DNA from: Pseudoalteromonas sp. H105
Lineage (GTDB): Bacteria > Pseudomonadota > Gammaproteobacteria > Enterobacterales > Alteromonadaceae
Direction: 5' to 3'
NCBI RefSeq assembly: GCF_001469215.1
Contig: NZ_LOFH01000001.1
Coordinates: 601,379 to 665,378, forward strand
Length of the DNA stretch: 64,000 bases
In this document: positions 10,157 to 19,499 of the stretch, piece by piece
Numbering within the stretch: the first letter of the stretch is position 1
Layout: each line of letters begins with the position of its first letter
Notes under the pieces: generated by a model
What the model was told of the DNA's origin: nothing
The model's database searches: none
What the model saw: only the letters and a program-made list of their open reading frames with translations
Position numbers and translations under genes: made by a program

Positions 10157-11154
10157 TACGGAGTAATCCCCTTAATTTTGATCCCATCTTCAGATGCCAT
10201 AATGAGATTATCTTCAAAGATAACAGCATCTAATATAGACTTGCCATTTGGCAACTGTTCAACTGTGAGCTGTTTATTTTTATAATGAAAAATAACACCA
10301 CTGTTAGCTAATAATAACCAACTTTGGTTACCCATATTTAAAATACTGTTTACAGTCGCTGTCTTTTTATTTTTAATATGAAGCCATGGCTCAGTCCCTG
10401 TACGAGTAAAAATATTACCTCTCAATCCTGCGACTAACGCCTGGCCTTTTTCGTCCTGAGCATAAGAAAAAAATGAGCCTGGGTAGATTTCGTCTTCACG
10501 GTGCCATGTTTTACCCTTATCTGGACTGCGTGCCATTAATCCCATTTCGCCAACAATAATTAATTCGTCACCTGCTGCGACAATACGGTTGAAGTGAGGC
10601 AAGATTGAACTTGTTTCAATTTCATACCCTTCTGGGTCAGTCTCTTTTAAATCATCAAGATAGTCTCTATCATCTTCATGCAATAACGACTCTAAAAACC
10701 GTTTATTCCACTGCTTACCGCCATCATTTGTTTCATAAAACATACCATAAGCGCCTACTGCATAGCCGGTCTGGTTGTCAGTGAACATAATATCTAAACA
10801 GGGTTTGTCAAGTTGCTCATTAACATGTTGTAACTGCCAATTGGCTCCGCCATTGGTTGAATGAATAATCGTGGCATCGTGACCACAAGCCCAACCAGTT
10901 TGCTCGTTAATAAAATTAACAGCGGTGAGTAATATTTGGGTAGGTACTATTGCTTGATCCCACTTTACTGCATCAGTACTAGTAATAATCGTGCCATGTT
11001 TACCGACAGCAACAAGTTTTTCACCGTTGTATTCAATATCTGTTAAAAGTGTTTTTTGCGCTTTGGGAGCGCTTATTGCGGGCTGCGGTGCTGCTGGAAC
11101 AACAGAGCTTAGAAAGGCCAAGGTAGTTAACCCCGCATAAAGCAAATACTTCAT
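10156..11154 (-). CDS. YCF48-type beta-propeller, exported
   Basis: From ATG at 11154 the product is 332 residues. This start is preferred over an upstream one at 11193 because it places a clear signal peptide (MKYLLYAGLTTLAFLSSVVPAAP) at the N-terminus and has AAGG about 12 nt upstream. Repeats of the YCF48/BNR type are visible: GWACGHDATIIHSTNGGANW, GYAVGAYGMFYETNDGGKQW, IIVGEMGLMARSPDKGKTW. The protein should fold as a periplasmic propeller. The 1-bp overlap with the MMPL gene suggests it is an accessory subunit of that transporter. The precise role is not known for this family outside photosystem assembly. Confidence 0.82.
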   Translation of the reverse strand: MKYLLYAGLTTLAFLSSVVPAAPQPAISAPKAQKTLLTDIEYNGEKLVAVGKHGTIITSTDAVKWDQAIVPTQILLTAVNFINEQTGWACGHDATIIHSTNGGANWQLQHVNEQLDKPCLDIMFTDNQTGYAVGAYGMFYETNDGGKQWNKRFLESLLHEDDRDYLDDLKETDPEGYEIETSSILPHFNRIVAAGDELIIVGEMGLMARSPDKGKTWHREDEIYPGSFFSYAQDEKGQALVAGLRGNIFTRTGTEPWLHIKNKKTATVNSILNMGNQSWLLLANSGVIFHYKNKQLTVEQLPNGKSILDAVIFEDNLIMASEDGIKIKGITP

Positions 11155-11247
11155 ATAATAAAATCGCCTTGAGGAGAGTAAGTTTGTTGTCAATCGTGCA
11201 AATGGAAAAACCAGTGAGTGTCAGAAAGACAAACGTGAATTGATAAA

Positions 11248-11273
11248 AGGCACCTAATTATAATTAGGTGCCT
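11248..11273 (-). terminator. Strong hairpin after the DUF1329 gene
   Basis: An 11-bp perfect stem (AGGCACCTAAT / ATTAGGTGCCT) with a TATA loop is followed on the minus strand by TTTATC. It lies between the DUF1329 stop and the YCF48 gene. The T-tract is short, so it may only attenuate, lowering expression of the distal YCF48-MMPL pair. Confidence 0.65.
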
Positions 11274-11281
11274 GTCTTATT

Positions 11282-12646
11282 TTAACGACCTTCGCGACGT
11301 AATGCGTTAGACGTAAACTCGTTGTCATTGAATGATTTAGAGAAATCATACATTTTCTCTTGGTTATCTAAACCAATTGCAAGATAACGACGAGAGTTAA
11401 GATCATGATAAACATCCAGCGTACTCCAGTTAGTTAGGGCGTCATAGTAATTTAAACCATGCGCCATACCTACACGATACATTTGATCACGATTATCATA
11501 GATGTCTGTCACGTGTACTTGCCAGCTATCTTCATCTATATAAAAAACACGTTTTTTATAAATGTGGCGAGTGTCTTCTTTTAAATTTGCCTCAACAACC
11601 CACACACGGTGCTTTTCATAACGTACGTGTTCAGGATTAACATGACCGGCCATCAAGATATCATCATACTCTAGCTTGTCACTGTGCAACTTATAGCTAT
11701 TATAAGGAATATAAAGCTCTTGTTTACCTTTGAGCGTCCATGTATAGCGGTTTGGTGAGCCATTAAACATATCAAAATCATCAGTAGTACGTAAGCTATC
11801 GGCTGCTGTGCCTGGTGCATCATATGCTACGTTAGGTGCACGACGAACACGACGTTGTCCTGTGTTGTAAGTCCATGCTTGGCGAGGGGTCAATATCTGG
11901 TCCATTGTTTCATGAACAAGTAAAGCTGTGCCCGCTAGTCGTGCTGGCTGCGTTACTTTTTGTTTAAACTTAAACAAAATATTAGATTCTTGCAATTCAG
12001 CTGGCGTAACCGCTGGATCAGAATATTTAACAAGCAACTGTTCATCAAACCCAACCATATTGTAAGAGCCAGAAGCGGTCGGTGCAGCTTGTCCACCAAA
12101 TCGTTCAATTGATAAACCACGGTAGCGTAGTAGATGATTCCAAATCGCCTCTAAACCATCTTTGGGAATTGGAAACGGTATACCAATGGCTGTATTCTTA
12201 ATACCGTTACCACCTTCAACTAATTCAGCTGTAGGGGCATATTTTTTTGTCGCGTCATAAACAAATTGCGGGTTTGAAGCGCTTCGACGAGTTGTATAGA
12301 TATTCATTTTGAAAGTATCTGGGTACGCTTCAAATAAAGCAACTTGGCCAGGGCTAAGGTGATCTTTGTATTGAGCTACATTTGATTTGTCGATTGTAAA
12401 TAATACTTTATCGTCTGCAAATGGGTCAATATGGTGCATACCTGGGGTATAACCAGCAGGTGCCTTAGTAATACCGCCAGTCCATGCTGGAATAGAACCG
12501 TCAGCGTTACCAGCTTTTTCTGCGCCAACTGGCGTTAAATCATTGCCTAAACGAGCAACTTCTTCGCTCGTCATTTTAGCAAAAACAGCGTTTGTGGCAA
12601 ATAAGCCACACACTGCCAGTGCAATGAGGGTAGGTTTTTTTATCAT
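11282..12646 (-). CDS. DUF1329 family protein (LolA-like fold), periplasmic
   Basis: Starting at ATG 12646 gives 454 residues; AAGGG sits 7-11 nt upstream and the N-terminus MIKKPTLIALAVCGLFATNAVFA is a signal peptide. An upstream in-frame start (12763) would overlap the DUF1302 gene and bury the signal. DUF1329 proteins are periplasmic and structurally related to the lipoprotein carrier LolA, suggesting hydrophobic-ligand binding. Family features include the N-terminal LTPVGAEKAGNADGSIPAW and the tyrosine/tryptophan-rich C-terminal half (RRYLAIGLDNQEKMYDF). The gene directly follows the DUF1302 gene (10 bp) and is co-transcribed with it. A role as periplasmic shuttle between the MMPL transporter and the DUF1302 outer-membrane protein is inference. 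Confidence 0.88.
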   Translation of the reverse strand: MIKKPTLIALAVCGLFATNAVFAKMTSEEVARLGNDLTPVGAEKAGNADGSIPAWTGGITKAPAGYTPGMHHIDPFADDKVLFTIDKSNVAQYKDHLSPGQVALFEAYPDTFKMNIYTTRRSASNPQFVYDATKKYAPTAELVEGGNGIKNTAIGIPFPIPKDGLEAIWNHLLRYRGLSIERFGGQAAPTASGSYNMVGFDEQLLVKYSDPAVTPAELQESNILFKFKQKVTQPARLAGTALLVHETMDQILTPRQAWTYNTGQRRVRRAPNVAYDAPGTAADSLRTTDDFDMFNGSPNRYTWTLKGKQELYIPYNSYKLHSDKLEYDDILMAGHVNPEHVRYEKHRVWVVEANLKEDTRHIYKKRVFYIDEDSWQVHVTDIYDNRDQMYRVGMAHGLNYYDALTNWSTLDVYHDLNSRRYLAIGLDNQEKMYDFSKSFNDNEFTSNALRREGR

Positions 12647-12656
12647 GATGATACCC

Positions 12657-14759
12657 TTAAATTGAATATTTAATATTGAAAGAAACATAATCACGGTCAG
12701 AGAAAGTATTTGTTTGACCGCCACCCCAGAACGTATTGTAACTAAAGTCAAATGACCAAGCATTTTGATAGTTAAAGTTCATGGTCATACCTAATGACTT
12801 GCGATCTTCAATGAACAAGAACATTGGATCAGGAGTGATACCATTTACGTCATGAGAAAATACAAAACGGGGTGAAAAGTTCACACCTTTGAAGAAATTA
12901 TAGTAATCGCCTTTTGCGATTAAACGATAACCCCAAGCTGATGCTGTTGGGAATGGGTTAGTTTCAGGACCATTTGAAAGCCCTAAATGTAGTGTCGAGT
13001 AATCAACTGATCCCGGGCCAGTGATAACACCACTTCGACCAGTACCTGATACGTTCAAACGTAATTCATCGTATTCAGGTAAATCATTAATACGCACACC
13101 CCCTACTTCACCCACAACGGCCCAACTATCTGCACCGAGTGAAGGGCCAAACAAATGCGTGGCGGTGAATTGTAATTGTGCTGTATTACGAACAATGTAA
13201 CCTTGAGCTGTTTCACCTGGACCTACAACACTTGTTGCATCGCCTTCACTCATTTGCGAAATACCTGCAAGGTCTGGTCGTAGTCCTGCTACGGCGAGTT
13301 GCTCTGGCATACCAGCATAAAGAAGTTCCACATCATCAATTTGAAGAGGCTCATCTTCACGGAACGTAAACTCACCCGCAAATGCAGTTTCACCCAACGA
13401 CGTGTTAAAACTTAAGCCGTACAACTTAATATCCTCAGGATATACTAACTGGCCTTGTGTAAACGCATTAAGGTCAGTCACGTTGTCTTCTGTGATAGTA
13501 ACATCTGGAGACAAAATCATCGCTAAATCCGCACCAATTGCTTCGCTAGTAAAGTTTGAAACTTTACCAGAAATAAGCGGACGACGGCTGTGGTAGTTAA
13601 TGTGATAAAGCGCAACCTCAGTATCATTTAGCTCAGGAAGAAACATACCTAAACGTAGGCCATATTGACCACCGTTATCAGGATCCGTTTTGCCAGCATT
13701 GCCTTTACCCTTAAGAGCGACTTTTGTTGGATAAGCCAAATACATATTAGCTAGAAGAGCTTGACCTTCAGCACTTTGCGGATTGATACCTTGTGCAGTG
13801 GCTGCTGCAACCCAATTTTGTTGCAGTGAATTTAGGCTGTTTGTCAAAAACTCAAGGTCAATATCTGGGTTAGCAGTAAAGCCGAGTTGAATATTTTGCT
13901 GATAGCCATTTTCTGACGCAAAATCATTGGTAGAGAAATAACTACCCGCTACAGGTAAGCGTGTTTCATGCCATTGATATTGATAAAAAGCTTCAAGGTT
14001 TATATTTTCAGTGATACCTAATGATGCCCAAAGCATACCAACAGGGATAAACGCTTCTTTAAGCTCAGAACCAGGGGCTTTTAGACGGTCTATATCAACG
14101 GGGTTTACATTGATACCATGGGATATAAGTGTACTCTCACCCCAGTTAACAACTTGCTGACCTAAACGGATAGACAGTGGATTGTTACCACCGTTTAAAT
14201 CAAAGTTAGCCCATGCGTAAGCATCTAGTAAACGTACATCTGCACATACTTGCTCTTTAGTATCTTTGTCATCACATGGATCCACACTCGAACCTGATGT
14301 TGGGTTCATATAAGCGCGGTCACCGTCCATCAGTTCAAAATCATAGAAATACATGAAGCGAGTAAAGAAACCATAATTGTCTTTACTGATTGATAAATCA
14401 TGCGTTCCTTTTAATAATTTAGAAAACGAATCACCGCTGTCAAAATTAAGGTTGCCTGCATCACCATTATTAGAATAGGCGCCATCTTGCGCCCAAACAT
14501 CTGCCGAAGAGTAGATTGGGTTTAGCGCAGAGTTGTAACCTGTCCAATTGAATGCTGGGTTATTACTCTTACCAATATGAGAAAAGTCACGGTCTTCGAC
14601 ACGTATACTTTGTCCATATGAAAAATTTGAATCAAACGTTACGTCAAAGCCACCAACCTCAAAGTTAGCAGCGTTAACTGAACCGGCAGATAAACCAAGC
14701 GTTGCAGCTGCTAGGCCTAAAACTATTTTGTTTTTAACAAAAAGCGATCTTCTTATCAT
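12657..14759 (-). CDS. DUF1302 family outer-membrane protein
   Basis: From ATG 14759 (AGGGGGA upstream) the product is 700 residues with a cleavable signal (KNKIVLGLAAATLGLSAGSVNA). An earlier ATG at 14837 lacks such context. DUF1302 proteins are large beta-rich envelope proteins, predicted outer-membrane barrels. Here this is supported by alternating hydrophobic strands, abundant aromatic residues and a C-terminal barrel-like stretch ending YVSFNIKYSI. Motifs include RLGQQVVNWGES and GLRLGMFLPELNDTEVALYH. It is first in the DUF1302-DUF1329-(YCF48-MMPL) cluster. Together the four look like an envelope-spanning path; direction and cargo are not shown by sequence. Confidence 0.88.
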   Translation of the reverse strand: MIRRSLFVKNKIVLGLAAATLGLSAGSVNAANFEVGGFDVTFDSNFSYGQSIRVEDRDFSHIGKSNNPAFNWTGYNSALNPIYSSADVWAQDGAYSNNGDAGNLNFDSGDSFSKLLKGTHDLSISKDNYGFFTRFMYFYDFELMDGDRAYMNPTSGSSVDPCDDKDTKEQVCADVRLLDAYAWANFDLNGGNNPLSIRLGQQVVNWGESTLISHGINVNPVDIDRLKAPGSELKEAFIPVGMLWASLGITENINLEAFYQYQWHETRLPVAGSYFSTNDFASENGYQQNIQLGFTANPDIDLEFLTNSLNSLQQNWVAAATAQGINPQSAEGQALLANMYLAYPTKVALKGKGNAGKTDPDNGGQYGLRLGMFLPELNDTEVALYHINYHSRRPLISGKVSNFTSEAIGADLAMILSPDVTITEDNVTDLNAFTQGQLVYPEDIKLYGLSFNTSLGETAFAGEFTFREDEPLQIDDVELLYAGMPEQLAVAGLRPDLAGISQMSEGDATSVVGPGETAQGYIVRNTAQLQFTATHLFGPSLGADSWAVVGEVGGVRINDLPEYDELRLNVSGTGRSGVITGPGSVDYSTLHLGLSNGPETNPFPTASAWGYRLIAKGDYYNFFKGVNFSPRFVFSHDVNGITPDPMFLFIEDRKSLGMTMNFNYQNAWSFDFSYNTFWGGGQTNTFSDRDYVSFNIKYSI

Positions 14760-15002
14760 TGTGTGTTCCCCCTGTCGCGGGTATTTTGTGATCAAGTTGT
14801 TGTTTTTAGTGTAGTAGTAACGATAGAACCGAAACATAAAAATTACAAACAGAACGCGTTCAAACGACCATAAATTTACAATTTAGTTGGCGTTTACGTA
14901 ATGGTAAGACGTCCTACCAGATAATTTATACACGTAAATTAACAATAGGACAAATTGAATTAACAAAAATACAATATAAATATGTAAATTTTTTAGAAAA
15001 AC

Positions 15003-15224
15003 TCAGCTTACCCGTTCTAATCGTACAAACTTATTTTCGAATGTTAGCAATAAACGAAAGCGCCCTCTTATCCCTAAAGAAGAAATAAAAGGACGTAAAT
15101 GATGCGCGTCAAAGCGAACCTTTTTGCCACCATCCTCAATAACTTGGACTGATCTGTACTTACCATCGTAGTAATCTAAACATTGCTGGTAAGTCAGATT
15201 CAGTAAAAAGTAATACTCACGCAT
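15003..15224 (-). CDS. DUF2835 family small protein
   Basis: This 73-residue cytoplasmic protein starts MREYYFLLNLTYQQCLDYY and contains the family-typical SVQVIEDGGKKVRFDAHHLRPF and GIRGRFRLLL. DUF2835 is almost always found next to pepN in gammaproteobacteria, as here, where it starts 2 bp after the pepN stop. It is therefore translated with pepN. Function is unknown; the conserved basic and aromatic residues would fit nucleic-acid or ligand binding, but nothing proves it. Confidence 0.85.
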   Translation of the reverse strand: MREYYFLLNLTYQQCLDYYDGKYRSVQVIEDGGKKVRFDAHHLRPFISSLGIRGRFRLLLTFENKFVRLERVS

Positions 15225-15226
15225 AT

Positions 15227-17821
15227 TTATTTTAGTGCTTTTTCAACTTTTTCGAATACATCATCACTTAGGCCTTCCAAAGAAGCTAAGCGCATTAATT
15301 GAGTTTTCATTCCCTGAGCACGTTTTTCGTCGTAGCGTTTCCACGACATGAACGGTGTGAGCATTCGAGATGCATTTTGAGGATTAATTGCATTGAGCTT
15401 TATTAGTAAATCCCCTAAAAGCGCATACCCTGCGCCGTCCTCACGGTGAAATTGAGCCGTGTTGAAATGACTAAAACTTCCTACCAATGCACGTACTCTA
15501 TTAGGGTTAGAAAAATCAAAACATGGGTGATCATATAAGTGTTTTATTTGCTCAATCGCTCCATTTTTGGACTGCATAGCTTGTAAAGCGAACCATTTGT
15601 CCATCACGAGTACATCATGACGCCATTGACTATCAAACTTAGCGAGTAATTCATCGCAAAGTGGGTGTTGGGCTTTCACTGCTGCACTTAGACTCGCTAA
15701 AACATTAGTCATATTGCTAGAATTAGCAGCAACGACTAAACAATCCGCAGCATCATTGGTTCCAGCCTTAGCTAAATAGTGTAAACATTGTCCTTTTAAA
15801 GCACGTATTGCAACAGAAAATGGGCTAATAGCACCATCATCTATAAGGCTGTTGTAGCAATCTAGAAGAGGTTGATATAACTGTTGAGCTATTTGTTGTT
15901 CGAAACGCACTATTGTTTGCACTATCTCATCAACGGGTATTATTTCAAACTCAGCTGCAAGCGCATCAAATGTAGGAAGTTTCAAAAGCTCTGCTGTCAG
16001 TGCGAGATCACCTTTTGTATTGGTCACAAGCTCATGTAGTGTGTTTATGACATCATCACTGAGTGAAACATCCTTTCCACTTTTTACAGCCTGTTTTACA
16101 GCATTAATAAACAGCGTCTGCTGAGCGTCCCACCGTGAAAAGTCACTACGTGCATAGCGCATTATATGTAAGAGCTGACCTTCATCAATTTCATGATTCA
16201 AAATACACGGGGCTGAAAAGTCTTCAAGTAACACAGCGACAGGTTGAGTTTTAAAACCATCAAACTGAAACTCTTGATATGGCTGTGTAACATTTAATAC
16301 AGAATCAATGAAGGTATTTTCAAATTTGAGATCAAGACTAATGCCTTGCTCATCTAGTAGTTCTAAAGCAAATGGAATATGCAGAGGCTTATTCTCAAGG
16401 TAATTACTTGGAGGCTGCTGCTCTATCGTTAATTTTAACGTGCCTGTGCTCTCATCAAATGATTGACTTACAGATAATCGTGGCGTTCCCGCTTGGCTAT
16501 ACCAACGCCTAAACTGAGAAAGGTCAATACCCGATGCATCGTTCATTGCGCAAACAAAGTCATCACACGTGACCGCTTGGCCATCATGACGTTCAAAATA
16601 CAGTTCCATGCCTTGTTGGAACTTTTCTTCACCCAGTAATGTATGCATCATACGAATCACTTCTGCCCCCTTATCATAAACAGTGACAGTGTAAAAGTTA
16701 TTCATTTCGATTACTTTTTCTGGCCTTATAGGGTGTGACATGGGGCCAGCATCTTCACTAAACTGATGCGTGCGCATTACTTTCACTGCATCAATACGAT
16801 TAAGGGCTCGTGAGCCTAAATCACTACTAAACTCTTGATCACGAAATACCGTTAACCCCTCTTTTAACGAGAGCTGAAACCAGTCTCGGCAAGTCACACG
16901 GTTTCCAGTCCAGTTATGAAAGTATTCATGCCCAACTATTGATTCAATAGTATGGTAATCTTTATCTGTTGCTGTTTCTTGGTTTGCTAAGACACATTTA
17001 GAGTTAAATATATTTAGCCCTTTATTTTCCATTGCCCCCATATTGAAAAAATCCACTGCGACGATCATATAAATATCAAGATCATATTCAAGGTTGAAAC
17101 GTTCTTCATCCCATTGCATTGACCTCTTCAAAGATTCAATAGCATGAGGTGTTTTAGATAGATTTCCCTTATCAACAAACAATGCAAGCTCAACATTACG
17201 GCCACTTTTAGTAGTGTAAGTATCTGTGAGTACATCGAACGTACCTGCAACTAGAGCAAATAAGTAACTTGGTTTTTTAAATGGATCCTGCCATTTAGCA
17301 AAGTGAAGGCCATTATCCAGTTGACCTTCAGCAATCTTGTTGCCGTTTGACAAAAGGTGCTTATATTTTTGCTCGGCTATTATTGTTACATCAAAGCTAG
17401 CAAGCACATCAGGTCTGTCTAAAAAGTATGTTATTTTTCTGAAACCTTGCGCTTCACATTGAGTACAATACGCACCACCAGAAAGGTAAAGCCCTTCCAA
17501 TGAAGAGTTAGTATCTGGAGACGTTTCTGTAACAATACGTAATTGACAACTAAAAGGGAGATTCTTTATGCGCAACTGCTCATTTTCGACATGGAAATCA
17601 CCGTAGTCAGCACCATCTAACTCAACTGAGATAAGTGTTAAATCAACGCCATCTAAAACTAAATCCACATCATTTTCAACAGTTCTTTCTAATTGTAAAA
17701 CAGCAGTAACACGGGTATTTAGTGGTTTTAATTCAAAGGTAAGATCGACATGTTCAATTTTAAAATCAGGGGCTTGGTAGTCTTTAAGATATTGAGTTTG
17801 CGGCTTGTTTATTGCAGTCAT
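15227..17821 (-). CDS. pepN: Aminopeptidase N (M1 family)
   Basis: The 864 residues fit gammaproteobacterial PepN (about 870). The enzyme removes N-terminal residues from peptides late in cytosolic protein breakdown. The exopeptidase motif GAMENKGLNIF (substrate amino-terminus recognition) and the zinc site HEYFHNW...KEGLTVFRDQEF (HEXXH-X18-E, residues about 299-322) are intact. The catalytic tyrosine lies in the FYTVTVYDKGAEV segment. A C-terminal helical DUF3458-type domain follows. The neighbour DUF2835 supports the call. Confidence 0.97.
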   Translation of the reverse strand: MTAINKPQTQYLKDYQAPDFKIEHVDLTFELKPLNTRVTAVLQLERTVENDVDLVLDGVDLTLISVELDGADYGDFHVENEQLRIKNLPFSCQLRIVTETSPDTNSSLEGLYLSGGAYCTQCEAQGFRKITYFLDRPDVLASFDVTIIAEQKYKHLLSNGNKIAEGQLDNGLHFAKWQDPFKKPSYLFALVAGTFDVLTDTYTTKSGRNVELALFVDKGNLSKTPHAIESLKRSMQWDEERFNLEYDLDIYMIVAVDFFNMGAMENKGLNIFNSKCVLANQETATDKDYHTIESIVGHEYFHNWTGNRVTCRDWFQLSLKEGLTVFRDQEFSSDLGSRALNRIDAVKVMRTHQFSEDAGPMSHPIRPEKVIEMNNFYTVTVYDKGAEVIRMMHTLLGEEKFQQGMELYFERHDGQAVTCDDFVCAMNDASGIDLSQFRRWYSQAGTPRLSVSQSFDESTGTLKLTIEQQPPSNYLENKPLHIPFALELLDEQGISLDLKFENTFIDSVLNVTQPYQEFQFDGFKTQPVAVLLEDFSAPCILNHEIDEGQLLHIMRYARSDFSRWDAQQTLFINAVKQAVKSGKDVSLSDDVINTLHELVTNTKGDLALTAELLKLPTFDALAAEFEIIPVDEIVQTIVRFEQQIAQQLYQPLLDCYNSLIDDGAISPFSVAIRALKGQCLHYLAKAGTNDAADCLVVAANSSNMTNVLASLSAAVKAQHPLCDELLAKFDSQWRHDVLVMDKWFALQAMQSKNGAIEQIKHLYDHPCFDFSNPNRVRALVGSFSHFNTAQFHREDGAGYALLGDLLIKLNAINPQNASRMLTPFMSWKRYDEKRAQGMKTQLMRLASLEGLSDDVFEKVEKALK

Positions 17822-17864
17822 AGGAACTCCAAATGGGCTCCTCCACCAAGGAGGAGCATTTATT

Positions 17865-19343
17865 TCATATGTGTTGCTTTGGCTTTATGCGTAAAATTTT
17901 AACGCCTAAATAAGCGTACACAACGGCCAATAATGGATTTATTAGGTTGAAGAAAGCATAGAATAAATAATCTAGCGGGTTTACATGTAATACACTTTGC
18001 ATATAAGCACCACATGTATTCCAAGGAATGAGCGGACTTGTAATTGTACCGCCATCTTCTAATGTTCTTGATAAATTAACAGGCTTTAAACCTCGCTTTT
18101 CATATTCGTCTTTGTACATGCGGCCTGGTACAACAATGGCGATGTATTGATCAGCAGCAATTACGTTAGTCCCTATACACGTCGCAATCGTTGCTGTGAT
18201 AAGTGAACCCGTGCTTTTCGCTATTTTTAGTATACTTTTAACGAATATATCTAATAAGCCCGTTTTTTCCATAATCGCACCAAACATTAACGCAGTCATA
18301 ATCAGCCAAGTGGTGGTCAACATTCCAGCCATCCCTCCTCCGCTGAGAAGTGAATCCATTTTTTCATCACCAGTAATGATATTGAATCCGTCAAAAAATG
18401 TAGCCCATATCAGCTTAAAATAACCAATTAAATGGCCTTGAGATACATCAATTTGGCTTGCTATTAAGTCTGACTGGAACAACATTGCCCACACAGCACC
18501 GATAACTGCACCAATAGATATTGCAGGAAACGCTGGCATTTTCTTTATCGCTAATGCAAGTAATACAATCAAAGGAACCAACATCTCTAAACCAATATTA
18601 AAATTCTGTTCTAGAATAAGGGTTATTTCATCAATACGACCAGCTTCATTTTCTGCACTGGCATTAAAGCCCATCACAATAAAAATAATCAATGCAATGA
18701 TAAAGCTAGGGACGGTTGTCCACAGCATGTGGTGTATATGTTCAAATAAATCAGCACCAACAACAGCAGGTGCAAGGTTGGTGGTTTCTGAAAGAGGACT
18801 TAATTTATCACCAAAATAGGCGCCTGAAATAACGGCACCCGCAGTAACGACCGGATCTAAACCAAGACCTGTAGCAACACCTAGCAATGCAGTACCAATG
18901 GTGGCAGCTGTCGTCCATGAACTTCCTATGCTCATTGCTACAATACCACATATTAAACAACTCGCTGCATAGAACCAGCTTGGGTTAATAACCTGCAAAC
19001 CATAGTAAATCAGCGTAGGCACTGTACCTGATAGTAACCAAGTACCAATTAAGGCGCCCACCATTAATAAAATTAAAATAGCGCCGAGTGACAAGGTAAT
19101 ACCTTCAATCATCGCCTGTTCTAATTTTTTCCATGTGTAACCGTTTTTTAGTCCGACTAAAGCAGCGGTAAACGTTGCAAATAACAATGCAATTTGATTC
19201 GGCCCTGATGATGAACTATCACCAAATAAATACACAGCGGCACCTAATAAACAGATCAGCACAGAGATAGGGATTAGCGCGTCCAAAAAACTCGCTTTGT
19301 TGATAGGTTTTTCTTCTATTGGATTCAAATTTGAAACTCCCAC
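17865..19343 (-). CDS. nhaC: NhaC-type Na+/H+ antiporter
   Basis: This 492-residue integral membrane protein has about 11-12 hydrophobic helices. Family motifs are IALLFATFTAALVGLKNGY, SIGSSWTTAATIGTALLG, AVISGAYFGDKLSPLSETTNLA (the discontinuous helix typical of the IT superfamily) and LEDGGTITSPLIPWNTCGAYM. NhaC exchanges internal sodium for external protons, expected for a marine organism. Some members swap malate/lactate or other anions, so the substrate is inferred from family. It lies just upstream of pepN in the same orientation with a 43-bp gap. Confidence 0.88.
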   Translation of the reverse strand: MGVSNLNPIEEKPINKASFLDALIPISVLICLLGAAVYLFGDSSSSGPNQIALLFATFTAALVGLKNGYTWKKLEQAMIEGITLSLGAILILLMVGALIGTWLLSGTVPTLIYYGLQVINPSWFYAASCLICGIVAMSIGSSWTTAATIGTALLGVATGLGLDPVVTAGAVISGAYFGDKLSPLSETTNLAPAVVGADLFEHIHHMLWTTVPSFIIALIIFIVMGFNASAENEAGRIDEITLILEQNFNIGLEMLVPLIVLLALAIKKMPAFPAISIGAVIGAVWAMLFQSDLIASQIDVSQGHLIGYFKLIWATFFDGFNIITGDEKMDSLLSGGGMAGMLTTTWLIMTALMFGAIMEKTGLLDIFVKSILKIAKSTGSLITATIATCIGTNVIAADQYIAIVVPGRMYKDEYEKRGLKPVNLSRTLEDGGTITSPLIPWNTCGAYMQSVLHVNPLDYLFYAFFNLINPLLAVVYAYLGVKILRIKPKQHI

Positions 19344-19456
19344 GCGTTATTTTATACACGCTTAATTATTATTTTTAGCACAGAGAGAAAATGTTGAACA
19401 TTACCTCTATCTGGGTTTAATGGACGATTATAGCAATTTCATATGCTTTAGGCAGC

Positions 19457-19482
19457 AAAAAAGGCGCTTAAGCGCCTTTTTT
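19457..19482 (-). terminator. Bidirectional-type terminator after prc
   Basis: A perfect palindrome with a GGCGCTTAAGCGCC core is flanked by A6 and T6, giving a GC stem followed by a U-run. It lies 18 bp after the prc stop and before the nhaC promoter region. Confidence 0.85.
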
Positions 19483-19499
19483 AAAGTGTTAAAAAGCGT

